From NCBI GenBank assembly GCA_964538885.1, contig CAZIHR010000071.1, positions 1 through 12,846 on the forward strand: a DNA stretch of 12,846 nucleotides, written 5' to 3'. A program made the translations under genes and the position numbers. The notes beneath the pieces are model-generated. The model saw only the letters and a list, made by a program, of their open reading frames with translations, searched no databases and was not told the origin of the DNA. Positions 6,164-12,444 of this stretch are shown here, piece by piece; the stretch's first letter is position 1, and the number at the start of each line of letters is the position of its first letter. This stretch comes from JAPOPJ01 sp964538885 (GTDB taxonomy: Archaea; Thermoproteota; Nitrososphaeria; Nitrososphaerales; Nitrosopumilaceae).

Positions 6164-6286
6164 GTGACCTTTGATTTCTATTTAAGGGTTTTCAAGATTC
6201 TGGCGGCGCTCTGCTCCAAAAGTTGGTCACACAAAATCTCAACAACGTGATCAGTATGGTGACCGATATATATTCAGTTGCGTGAC
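6164..6286. repeat. Cluster of GTGAC motifs upstream of the cox operon
   Basis: GTGACC occurs at 6164-6169 and 6259-6264, its reverse complement GGTCAC at 6225-6230, and GTGAC at 6282-6286; GTGATC at 6247-6252 is close. The 6225 and 6259 copies form an inverted pair. About 0.4 occurrences of GTGAC on both strands are expected by chance in 200 bases of even composition. The function is unproven; an operator is the obvious guess. Confidence 0.35.
6178..6187 (-). promoter_or_regulatory. TATA box of the cox operon
   Basis: CCTTAAATAG on the minus strand, with A-rich GAAAA just upstream as a possible BRE, is centred about 34 bases before ATG 6148. That predicts a start of transcription near 6156 and an 8-base leader. 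A GTGACC (6164-6169) lies between TATA and the predicted start, a good position for a repressor. Confidence 0.65.
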
Positions 6287-6346
6287 ATCAATATTCTGTA
6301 ACAAGTATAGTTACGTGCTACAGATCTGGCAACGGCCAACACCATA

Positions 6347-6970
6347 CTACCAATCACTGCTAAATCGTGATATAGGCATCACATTGAATCCAGACACTGC
6401 AAATTTTCCCTGAAATTCTCTAAAGATGTTGAGGGATGCGTTTGCAATGATTAGTTCGAACAAGTTTGTGGGGCTTAGATTAACTACAGTAGACAACATT
6501 GCTTTGATCGGATCCATATGAGTTACAAGGACCACATTTTTATCTGGATGGTGCTTGATTGTATGATCCACCATACTCAGTACGCGTCTTTTGACTTCGG
6601 AGAATGTCTCGACTCCATTATGAGCTATTTCCAGCTCGCCGCTGTAAAACTTGAGAAAGACGTTTCCATGTTTGGAAAAAATCTCATCATATGGCAAGCT
6701 GGTAAATTTGCCCATGTCAAGCTCGGTCAATCTCTCATCTATTATCATATCTAGAGAATTGTGTTGTGCCACGATTTTAGCGGTGTCTCTTGCCCTATCA
6801 ATTGGGCTGGAATAAATGGCAGCAATATTCATATCTGCAAGAAGACCGGCTGCTTCCTCTGCTTGCTTCACTCCAGTGGAAGTCAGCGGCACTCCGGGTG
6901 TCCTGCCAGCTAGAATCCTCTCAGTATTATTCTTGGCTTGACCGTGCCTCAGAAAAATAATCAAGCCCAA
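6347..6970 (-). CDS. Histidine phosphatase family protein (phosphoglycerate mutase-like)
   Basis: Enzymes of this family move or remove phosphate through a phosphohistidine; the substrate cannot be read from sequence. With TTG 6970 as start the product has 207 residues. The catalytic core is visible: L-R-H-G-Q-A (R8, H9), Y-S-S-P-I-D-R-A-R-D-T-A (R59), E83 in L-T-E-L-D-M-G, and H151 in V-L-V-T-H-M-D. Where cofactor-dependent mutases have G-x-W-E-G after that glutamate, this has G-K-F-T-S, so a phosphatase is more likely than a glycolytic mutase. No ATG is available near the N-terminus; TTG occurs at 6985, 6970 and 6964. I chose 6970 because an AT-rich box (6990-7000) then sits 25 bases upstream, fitting a leaderless transcript. 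It is divergent from npdG. Confidence 0.88.
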   Translation of the reverse strand: MGLIIFLRHGQAKNNTERILAGRTPGVPLTSTGVKQAEEAAGLLADMNIAAIYSSPIDRARDTAKIVAQHNSLDMIIDERLTELDMGKFTSLPYDEIFSKHGNVFLKFYSGELEIAHNGVETFSEVKRRVLSMVDHTIKHHPDKNVVLVTHMDPIKAMLSTVVNLSPTNLFELIIANASLNIFREFQGKFAVSGFNVMPISRFSSDW

Positions 6971-6989
6971 CGGATGGCATGTCAAATAG

Positions 6990-7000
6990 AGATAATAATA
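6990..7000. promoter_or_regulatory. AT-rich divergent promoter (phosphatase / npdG)
   Basis: The AGATAATAATA stretch is centred about 25-26 bases before ATG 7020 on the plus strand and 25 bases before TTG 6970 on the minus strand. It is the only TATA candidate in the gap and can account for leaderless transcripts both ways. Confidence 0.4.
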
Positions 7001-7019
7001 AGATTGTCAGGACAACATC

Positions 7020-7691
7020 ATGAAAGTAGGCATCATTGGCGGTACCGGTGGAATGGGAAAGGGTTTTGCGTTAAGGTGGGCACAAAATCACAACGTCATT
7101 ATAGGTTCCAGAGATGCAACTAGGGCATCTACTGCTGCAAAAGAGTATACAGATATGGCAAGAGAGTCATTTGAGCAGATTAATGGTACCATTGAGGGTG
7201 GAGACAATTTACATGTTGCAAAACAAAGTGATGTCTTGGTTTTGTCTATTCCATATGAGAATATAGAATCAATATGTCCAGAGATATGTCCCCACACCAA
7301 AGAAGACTGTACAGTGGTCTCCCCTATTGTGCCGATGATCAAAACTGATGTGGGATTTGAATTCATACCAATGAGGGACGGTAAACCGTTCTCACATCAG
7401 TTGGTCTCAAAGTATGCCAAAGATAAGTCAAAGGTGATCTCTGCATTTCATGTAATTTCAGAAAAAAAGTTGGCCAATCCAACACTAGAGCTAGACTATG
7501 ACATCTTTGTGTGTGGTGATGATTCAGGAGCAATAGGTATAGTCAACGGGCTGATAAGTGAGATAAAGGGTCTAAGGCCAATTTATCTGGGGCCTGGGAC
7601 ATTAGCATATCTTGCAGAGATTTGCACTCCATTACTACTTAATGCAATGATCAGAAACAAGATGAAAAATCCAGGAATAAAGATCGTGTAA
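7020..7691 (+). CDS. npdG: F420-dependent NADP+ oxidoreductase (F420H2:NADP+ reductase)
   Basis: The enzyme moves hydride between reduced coenzyme F420 and NADP+ in the cytoplasm. The 223-residue length is typical. The N-terminal Rossmann motif is G-I-I-G-G-T-G-G-M-G-K-G (4-15), followed by I-I-G-S-R-D-A-T-R-A; S30 and R31 are positioned to bind the 2'-phosphate of NADP. The middle has V-L-V-L-S-I-P-Y and the region around S-A-F-H-V-I-S, characteristic of the Fno/NpdG family. ATG 7020 is directly preceded by a well-spaced AT-rich box and needs no leader. It begins an apparent operon with a small membrane protein (12 bases later) and a PPOX-fold protein, the latter also a family that often uses F420. 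Confidence 0.93.
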   Translation: MKVGIIGGTGGMGKGFALRWAQNHNVIIGSRDATRASTAAKEYTDMARESFEQINGTIEGGDNLHVAKQSDVLVLSIPYENIESICPEICPHTKEDCTVVSPIVPMIKTDVGFEFIPMRDGKPFSHQLVSKYAKDKSKVISAFHVISEKKLANPTLELDYDIFVCGDDSGAIGIVNGLISEIKGLRPIYLGPGTLAYLAEICTPLLLNAMIRNKMKNPGIKIV

Positions 7692-7703
7692 AGATATTGT
7701 GGG

Positions 7704-7937
7704 ATGAGTCACGAGCATTATCGACGCGGCAAGAACTGGTATACAGCAATAGGTACACTGTTCATAATTATGGCAGGGATTGTATTGGTGCGGCAGATGA
7801 TTCTGTGGTCGCCCGAGTTCGTAATAGAGTTTCTGCTGAATTCAGAGGCCACAAACGAAAAGATCTCAGTCGGAATGATCGGATTTGGGCTGTTTATGAT
7901 ACTTTGGGGATTTCGGAATCATGAGCAAAAGAGATGA
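7704..7937 (+). CDS. Small membrane protein with two helices, unknown function
   Basis: The 77-residue product has a short basic N-terminus (H-E-H-Y-R-R-G-K), a membrane helix at about 12-32, a loop of some 20 residues with acidic character, and a second helix at about 52-69 ending W-G-F-R-N-H-E-Q-K-R. No known motif is visible. It lies 12 bases after npdG, and its last 17 bases overlap the next gene in another frame, so it is a real translated cistron of this operon rather than a chance frame. An alternative frame over the same bases (7697-7924) lacks membrane character. A link with F420 redox enzymes is inferred from position only. Confidence 0.7.
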   Translation: MSHEHYRRGKNWYTAIGTLFIIMAGIVLVRQMILWSPEFVIEFLLNSEATNEKISVGMIGFGLFMILWGFRNHEQKR

Positions 7938-8322
7938 ATTTTTAAAGTCGCAAAAAATTTTGAGGCTGGCCACCATAGGAAGAAATGGAATGCCACACGT
8001 TGTTCCCGTATGGTATAGATTTGTAGCAAAAAAGATTCAGATAGGCACAAACACAGAAACGCAAAAAGTAAAAAATTTGAGGGAGAATGCGGCGGTGTCT
8101 TTTTGTGTCGATGTTGGAGTAAACGCGCCGGATATTTTTGGGGTCATGGGCAAAGGGACAGCCAATATAATATTAGATAAAAAAAGAGTAAAAGGAATTG
8201 CAAAAAAAATTCTCCAAAGATATTATGATTCTCTTGAGACAGAGGCGGCAGTAGAGCTGTTAAATGATACTGACTGTATAATAGAGATTGTTCCAGAAAA
8301 GATCTCAGTATGGCAATACTAG
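7921..8322 (+). CDS. PPOX-fold (pyridoxamine 5'-phosphate oxidase-like) protein, possibly F420- or FMN-binding
   Basis: The 133-residue product opens with R-L-A-T-I-G-R-N-G-M-P-H-V-V-P-V-W-Y-R-F, the first two strands of the split-barrel flavin/F420 fold (A-T-x-G-x-x-G-x-P-x-x-x-P-V-W). I-Q-I-G-T-N-T-E-T-Q-K-V-K-N-L and A-A-V-S-F-C-V-D-V then follow in family order. Members bind FMN or F420 and reduce small substrates, or merely carry cofactor. F420 is favoured here because npdG is in the same operon, but the choice cannot be proved by eye. ATG 7921 overlaps the preceding gene by 17 bases. The stop shares the palindrome CTAG with the stop of the convergent aminotransferase. Confidence 0.85.
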   Translation: MSKRDEFLKSQKILRLATIGRNGMPHVVPVWYRFVAKKIQIGTNTETQKVKNLRENAAVSFCVDVGVNAPDIFGVMGKGTANIILDKKRVKGIAKKILQRYYDSLETEAAVELLNDTDCIIEIVPEKISVWQY

Positions 8323-9491
8323 CTGAGAAACTCTTCTATTTTGGTCATGGCAGAGTCCAGTATATCCATATTGGGTAGGAACACCAATCTAAAGTGCCCG
8401 CTGCCAAACTGTTCACCAAATCCAGATCCCGGTACAGTCAAGACACCCTTGGATTCTAGGAGTTGGGTGACAAATTCCTTGTCTGAGAAGAATTTATTGG
8501 TCTCAATTTTGGGGAATGCATAAAATGCTCCACGGGGGCGGGGGCATGACAGTCCCGGTATATCGTTTAGGCGCTTTACCACCAGATCCCGGCGCTTCTT
8601 CAACTCTGATACAAAGTGAGATATGTATTGCTGTGATCCCCTCAGGGACTCTAGGGCGGCATATTGTATTGGAAGGTTTGTCGCAATGCGGACTCGGGCA
8701 AGCTTGGGCAAGTTCTCCCGAAGGGCATCAAGTTCTGAAGACTGGTTAAATGCAATGTAACCTATACGCCACCCAGACATTAAATGTACCTTGGAGAATC
8801 CATTGAGGAGAATTACAGGGGAATCGCGTGCCACCTTGCCTATGCCCACAAATTTTTCATCAAATACGATACGGTCGTATATCTCGTCGCATATGATATA
8901 GAGGCGGTGTTGATTTGCAATGTCAACTAGCTCTTTTAGGGACTGCTCGCTGAATACCACTCCCGTTGGGTTGTTAGGACTGATCAGGCATATTGCTACT
9001 GTCTTGTGTGTAATTTTTGACTTGATATCTTCAATGTCAGGTGTAGAGTTGTTCAGATCCACTCCAAACTCCACGGGGATTCCACCATGTAATCTCACAT
9101 ATGAGGCATATGGCGGATAGTACGGACCTGGCAATAGTACCTCATCGCCTTCTTCGACCACCGACGAGATTATCATGTCTAGTCCCTCAGATACGCCGTT
9201 TGTAACTATGATATCAGCTGAGGAGGTTTGGAGTCCTTTGGCGTTCTCTTTTTTTGCGATTTCATCCCGGAGTTCCAGTAAACCCTCTGATGCAGAATAA
9301 TAGTTTTCGCCGCGCCGTACAGAATCTACTAGTGCCTCCCTTACGCGGTCAGGCGGCTGAAAGCCGAATTGTACAGGATCGCCTATATTTAGATAGTCAA
9401 CCTGCATTCCTCTTTGTTGTACCTTTCTTGCAGCAAGCACGATATCTCTAATTGCATATTCAACACCAGCTACTTTCTTTGAAATCTTCAC
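8319..9491 (-). CDS. PLP-dependent class I/II aminotransferase (alanine/aspartate type)
   Basis: The enzyme is a 390-residue fold-type I aminotransferase moving amino groups between an amino acid and a 2-oxo acid. Motifs in order: Y-Y-S-A-S-E-G (64-70) for PLP phosphate and substrate; P-G-P-Y-Y-P-P-Y (121-128) with the stacking tyrosine; N174 in S-P-N-N-P-T-G; D202 and Y205 in C-D-E-I-Y; catalytic K234 in N-G-F-S-K-V-H-L-M-S-G-W-R-I-G-Y; and R368 in H-F-R-L-V-F for the substrate carboxylate. The pattern is closest to archaeal AlaT-like enzymes, but substrate choice is not certain. The start is GTG 9491. A TATA-like AATTTATC on the minus strand (9516-9523) is 28 bases upstream, so the transcript is leaderless or nearly so. 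The stop overlaps the convergent PPOX gene by four bases. Confidence 0.93.
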   Translation of the reverse strand: MKISKKVAGVEYAIRDIVLAARKVQQRGMQVDYLNIGDPVQFGFQPPDRVREALVDSVRRGENYYSASEGLLELRDEIAKKENAKGLQTSSADIIVTNGVSEGLDMIISSVVEEGDEVLLPGPYYPPYASYVRLHGGIPVEFGVDLNNSTPDIEDIKSKITHKTVAICLISPNNPTGVVFSEQSLKELVDIANQHRLYIICDEIYDRIVFDEKFVGIGKVARDSPVILLNGFSKVHLMSGWRIGYIAFNQSSELDALRENLPKLARVRIATNLPIQYAALESLRGSQQYISHFVSELKKRRDLVVKRLNDIPGLSCPRPRGAFYAFPKIETNKFFSDKEFVTQLLESKGVLTVPGSGFGEQFGSGHFRLVFLPNMDILDSAMTKIEEFLS

Positions 9492-9504
9492 GTATCTAAA
9501 CAGG

Positions 9505-9510
9505 TATTTA
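9505..9510 (+). promoter_or_regulatory. TATA-like box for tRNA-Arg
   Basis: TATTTA is centred about 27 bases before the first base of tRNA-Arg. It is interleaved with the aminotransferase promoter on the other strand: each TATA lies beyond the other in the 43-base gap. Confidence 0.35.
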
Positions 9511-9515
9511 GGCCC

Positions 9516-9523
9516 GATAAATT
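9516..9523 (-). promoter_or_regulatory. TATA-like box for the aminotransferase
   Basis: AATTTATC on the minus strand is centred 28 bases before GTG 9491, the spacing of an archaeal leaderless gene, and supports that start codon. Confidence 0.4.
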
Positions 9524-9534
9524 CTTACTTGTAT

Positions 9535-9609
9535 GGACTTGTAGCACAGTCAGGATAGTGCGGGCGGCTTCGGACCGCCAGGTCGAGGGATCGAAGCCCT
9601 TCAAGTCCT
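9535..9609 (+). tRNA. tRNA-Arg (anticodon TCG)
   Basis: This is a cloverleaf of 75 bases: acceptor GGACTTG/CAAGTCC, D stem GCAC/GTGC, anticodon stem GGCGG/CCGCC around CTTCGGA (anticodon TCG), five-base variable loop, T stem GAGGG/CCCTT with one G-T pair, and discriminator T. CCA is not encoded and there is no intron. The T loop reads ATCGAAG, with A instead of the near-universal T at position 54. Confidence 0.93.
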
Positions 9610-9630
9610 TGATTTGCATATGGTCGCGCT

Positions 9631-9659
9631 TGTACTTACAACGTGGTTGGTTGTGTACA
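9631..9659 (+). repeat. Bulged 10-bp hairpin downstream of tRNA-Arg
   Basis: TGTAC-TT-ACAAC pairs with GTTGT-GTACA around the loop GTGGTTG, giving ten base pairs with a two-base bulge. A T6 run (9674-9679) follows after 14 bases. It may end the tRNA transcript or be a separate structured RNA or protein site. Confidence 0.5.
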
Positions 9660-9814
9660 GTATGATGACTGAGTTTTTTCGTGCATGTTCTCACCCATAT
9701 GCAATACCAGAAAATTTGGAAATTGTACGTTGTATGCTTGCTGCATATATGAGAAGTAATTAGAACGAATCCAGAGTAAAAAGATCGTCCAAGGAAAACA
9801 ATTCAGAATCACAT

Positions 9815-10099
9815 CTACGGGTACAGTCGTTCTTCCATATCTTTGATGTATCTATCATCTAACACCAATGCGTCAAGAGAGTACTGTTTCCACTTTGCAA
9901 AATACTGCTCAGGGGTGACGCCATCCCCATGCTTGATCTCCCATTCAGCAAACTCCTCCCAGTGTTCAAGGGACTCTTTGGTGTGCTCAAAGCTTGCAAC
10001 TTGATTTTCCTTGATTCGTTCAATCTCGAAATAGGCATGTGCCGACATGCCAACAGCAAGTGCAATGGCCGTAATTGACAAGATGAATAGTGTCTTCAT
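9815..10099 (-). CDS. Small exported protein, unknown function
   Basis: The 94-residue product has an N-terminal hydrophobic segment (4-22) ending S-A-H-A-Y-F, a likely signal peptide or anchor. A charged, Trp- and Glu-rich domain follows with H-W-E-E-F-A-E-W-E and V-T-P-E-Q-Y-F-A-K-W-K-Q-Y and a tail D-M-E-E-R-L-Y-P. It is predicted helical with no cysteine. I do not recognise the family. ATG 10099 is supported by a clear TATA box centred 25.5 bases upstream (10121-10128), fitting a leaderless transcript. It is monocistronic, with no gene on the same strand within reach. Confidence 0.75.
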   Translation of the reverse strand: MKTLFILSITAIALAVGMSAHAYFEIERIKENQVASFEHTKESLEHWEEFAEWEIKHGDGVTPEQYFAKWKQYSLDALVLDDRYIKDMEERLYP

Positions 10100-10120
10100 T
10101 AACTTGTGACTATATGATAG

Positions 10121-10128
10121 TTATTTAA
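10121..10128 (-). promoter_or_regulatory. TATA box for the small exported protein
   Basis: TTAAATAA on the minus strand is centred 25.5 bases before ATG 10099. It is one of the cleanest leaderless promoters in the window. Confidence 0.6.
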
Positions 10129-10298
10129 CATCATCGCATTTACACCCAGTTTGTGGGATTCCTCATGAAAATTCATATGTTGAATATAATTGGGCAATTT
10201 GTGTCCTCACCACAATCCATATTGTCTGACGTGTCCCAGCTGGTGACTAAAATTAGGAGATCTAGATACAGTACAATCATGAACTATATCTTGAGAAA

Positions 10299-10307
10299 TT
10301 ATATTTA
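10299..10307 (+). promoter_or_regulatory. TATA box for the 82-residue gene
   Basis: TTATATTTA is centred 26 bases before ATG 10329 and 17 before ATG 10320, which argues that the second ATG begins a leaderless message. Confidence 0.5.
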
Positions 10308-10319
10308 GGGTAAAGCAGT

Positions 10320-10568
10320 ATGAAATGCATGAATCCAGGAATCGGATTGATGAAGAGGCGATTAGAGAAAGAGAAAGATGCAATTGCACTTGCAGTTTCA
10401 GGTTTAGCTAAAAAATACGGCATTGCGCCCGACCAAATTAGTACGTTGGAAACTAAATATCATGAAGATGCAGGAGATTGGTATGTGGCACTAGGCTGGA
10501 ACGAAAAAAAGGCAATAGTCAAGATGGATTCAGTTCAGGGAACCATATCTGAAATAAAGGAGATATAG
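10320..10568 (+). CDS. Small cytoplasmic protein, weakly PepSY-like, unknown function
   Basis: The 82-residue product begins with a basic helix (M-K-R-R-L-E-K-E-K-D), then a helical stretch with A-I-A-L-A-V-S-G-L-A-K-K-Y-G-I. The C-terminal part alternates strands: D-W-Y-V-A-L-G-W, A-I-V-K-M-D-S-V-Q-G-T-I-S-E-I. That last pattern recalls PepSY-type beta units (W-Y-V then V-x-x-D-x-x-x-G-x-I), but the match is by shape only. There is no signal peptide or membrane helix. The TATA box TTATATTTA (10299-10307) is 26 bases before an in-frame ATG at 10329, so the true start may be there rather than at 10320. Confidence 0.7.
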   Translation: MKCMNPGIGLMKRRLEKEKDAIALAVSGLAKKYGIAPDQISTLETKYHEDAGDWYVALGWNEKKAIVKMDSVQGTISEIKEI

Positions 10569-10668
10569 TCATGCTGCATGATAGTTACACAGCATCATAA
10601 TTTTAGTGGTTGCACTATAGATCTGTTCTGGCATAAACTAAAAAACAGATAAAGTAATTTGTTATATC

Positions 10669-11316
10669 ATGAAAGAGGCAATAGTTCTTGGTGGCTCTAG
10701 AGGCATAGGAAAAGCGATTGCCGAAGGATTAAGGTCTGCTGGCATCAACGTCTTTGCCGCCTCAAGAAAAGATGTAGATACTTGTGATCTGGAAAGCGTA
10801 AAGAAATTTGCTAACATACATAAACAAACGGACATACTAGTTCTAAATACTGGTGGGCCCGAACCCAAAAAATTTCATGATGTCACTGAAGAAGACTGGA
10901 CCAAATACCACAATCAGCTCTTCCTCGGATTTTGCCTAATGTTGCAGAGAATCAAGGTAAATCAAGGAGGGTATGTATTTCTGATCAGCTCAAGTGTAAT
11001 AAAAGAGCCAATAGAAAAGCTGGTAATCTCCTCAGCATATAGGGCGGCATTTAGTGTGGTCTTTAAGATATTGAGCAAGAACTATGCCAAAAGAGACATC
11101 AGCTGCATAAACATTGCTCCGGGGCCTATAGATACGGACAGGACAAGGGAGCTGGTTGAAAATATAGAAGAGTATGCAGAATCGCTACCGATGAAAAGAC
11201 TCGGACGGCCAAACGAGATAGGTGACTTTGTAAAGTCACTAGTACAAAACAAGATAAAATATCTAACAGGGTCCGTGGTTAGTTTTGATGGAGCAGACTC
11301 AAATTATATCTTTTGA
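10669..11316 (+). CDS. Short-chain dehydrogenase/reductase (SDR) family protein lacking the catalytic lysine
   Basis: The protein has 215 residues, a little short for the family (about 250), with a Rossmann fold. Cofactor motif L-G-G-S-R-G-I-G-K-A-I-A is at 7-18. A-A-S-R-K (30-34) follows the second strand and suggests NADP(H). L-N-T-G-G-P (59-64) stands for N-A-G-x, and V-F-L-I-S-S-S (103-109) carries the catalytic serine. Y124 is present, but the residue four further on is F128, so the Y-x-x-x-K pair is broken; the stretch reads S-A-Y-R-A-A-F. I-A-P-G-P-I-D-T-D-R and the closing D-G-A-D are family-typical. It resembles the FabG-like subgroup with an arginine after the active-site position. 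The substrate is unknown. It overlaps the convergent MIP18 gene by 18 bases. Confidence 0.88.
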   Translation: MKEAIVLGGSRGIGKAIAEGLRSAGINVFAASRKDVDTCDLESVKKFANIHKQTDILVLNTGGPEPKKFHDVTEEDWTKYHNQLFLGFCLMLQRIKVNQGGYVFLISSSVIKEPIEKLVISSAYRAAFSVVFKILSKNYAKRDISCINIAPGPIDTDRTRELVENIEEYAESLPMKRLGRPNEIGDFVKSLVQNKIKYLTGSVVSFDGADSNYIF

Positions 11317-11958
11317 GGGCTGTTTCTGAAAATCAATATTTTGCATGCCGGCTTGATCGGGAATCACGACCAACCCCCCGTCACGTAGTTGCTTGATTAG
11401 CTGCAATACTTCTTTTTCCACTTGATTTCTTTGCATGCCTGTCTGTTGCGCAAACAGATCTACCAGCTCGGTCACCTTTCGTTGCCCGTTACACATCTTC
11501 CAGAAATTTACTATTGCCTGATTCACCATGAATCCCTGCTCATGCTCGTTGGCAAGTACCATAGATCCATCCTCTTGTTTTACTAGTTTTCCCACTCCTT
11601 GCGGCAGTGCGGTTTCATAGTTGATTGGTGCAGGGGTGGTCGTTCCAGTACCCATATTTTTAAGCTTTTGTTTTGCTTCTTCACTCATCTTGTCCATTGT
11701 CCAAGGTGGATCCCAGACGACATCCACTTTGACATTATTGACACCTGGAACTCTCTTTACAAACCTTGTTGCATCCTGTACAAGCGTTTCATGAAGGGGG
11801 CAACCTTGAGTGGTCATTGTCATTTTAATGTTGACATCATTGTTTGCAGCCACATCTATTCCATAAACTAGACCCATCTCCACAATATTTAGCGGAACCT
11901 CGGGATCCATGCACTGTCTCAGGGAATCCATTATTGTTTGCTGAGAGACTACAGTCAT
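11299..11958 (-). CDS. MIP18/SufT-like (DUF59) protein fused to a PqqD-like domain
   Basis: The 219-residue protein has two domains. Residues 5-100 are MIP18-like: I-M-D-S-L-R-Q-C-M-D-P-E-V, then T-T-Q-G-C-P-L-H-E-T-L with C53 and V-W-D-P-P-W-T (81-87). Such proteins help mature or target iron-sulfur clusters. A Thr/Pro-rich linker (102-112) leads to residues about 120-199, which fit a PqqD-like winged helix: V-L-A-N-E-H-E-Q-G-F-M-V-N, I-V-N-F-W-K-M-C-N-G-Q-R-K-V-T-E-L, then E-V-L-Q-L-I-K-Q-L-R-D-G-G-L-V. PqqD-type domains hold peptides for radical SAM enzymes, so peptide or partner binding is likely. The start is ATG 11958, with a T-rich TATA-like GTTTTTATT (minus, 11981-11989) about 27 bases upstream. 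The first domain is firm, the second good. Confidence 0.85.
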   Translation of the reverse strand: MTVVSQQTIMDSLRQCMDPEVPLNIVEMGLVYGIDVAANNDVNIKMTMTTQGCPLHETLVQDATRFVKRVPGVNNVKVDVVWDPPWTMDKMSEEAKQKLKNMGTGTTTPAPINYETALPQGVGKLVKQEDGSMVLANEHEQGFMVNQAIVNFWKMCNGQRKVTELVDLFAQQTGMQRNQVEKEVLQLIKQLRDGGLVVIPDQAGMQNIDFQKQPSKDII

Positions 11959-12150
11959 GTCTTAAAAATCGGTAGAAAAAACAATAAAAACTTTTTAAAA
12001 ATTAGCTGAGATTAACTCATGCTGGCAACTTTGTAAAAAATCACCCATTCATCAGCCAATACTGTCATATGTAGTGCCTGTAAAATCAAGCAGAATTAGG
12101 TGGTTACTTTGGTGATAAGAAACTTATTCCTGATGGCGTGAATCTCTAGT

Positions 12151-12238
12151 GCGGGAATCGCCCAGCCTGGTCAACGGCGTAAGGTTCAGATCCTTATCTT
12201 CTAGGAGTTCGTGGGTTCAAATCCCACTTCCCGCACCA
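12151..12238 (+). tRNA. tRNA-Leu (anticodon CAG), CCA encoded
   Basis: Acceptor GCGGGAA/TTCCCGC, anticodon stem TAAGG/CCTTA around TTCAGAT (anticodon CAG), a long class II variable arm (TCTTCTAGGAGTTC) and T arm GTGGG-TTCAAAT-CCCAC are all present. The body ends with discriminator A at 12235, and CCA (12236-12238) is encoded, unlike in the other two tRNAs. No intron is seen. A TATA-like ACTTATTC lies about 25 bases upstream. Confidence 0.95.
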
Positions 12239-12395
12239 TATATAGATCGGAGATTCCACATATCTGCCTCATCACAGCATATACCAAGCTGATGTGTGTT
12301 TGGTGGTATAGACATTCACCTATGTTACCCCGCCGCCGTTTTTATTGCAAGCTGTCGTGTTTTACCTTCGATCCGTGCCTGTCATACACAAACAA

Positions 12396-12405
12396 GATTT
12401 ATAGC
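12396..12405 (+). promoter_or_regulatory. TATA box pointing into the IS110 gene from its 3' side
   Basis: GATTTATAGC, preceded by purine-rich AACAA, is a strong archaeal TATA match. Transcription would start near 12426 and run antisense into the transposase gene that ends at 12445. No convincing protein begins there; the only frame is 32 codons from ATG 12417. Confidence 0.4.
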
Positions 12406-12444
12406 TAACGCTGGACATGAAAAGTGTAGGTAGACGCAAATGGC

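Noticed and set aside
10571..10595. Six-base inverted repeat ATGCTG/CAGCAT after the 82-residue gene
   Set aside because: It has a short stem, a 13-base loop and only a weak T-rich tail; chance is likely.
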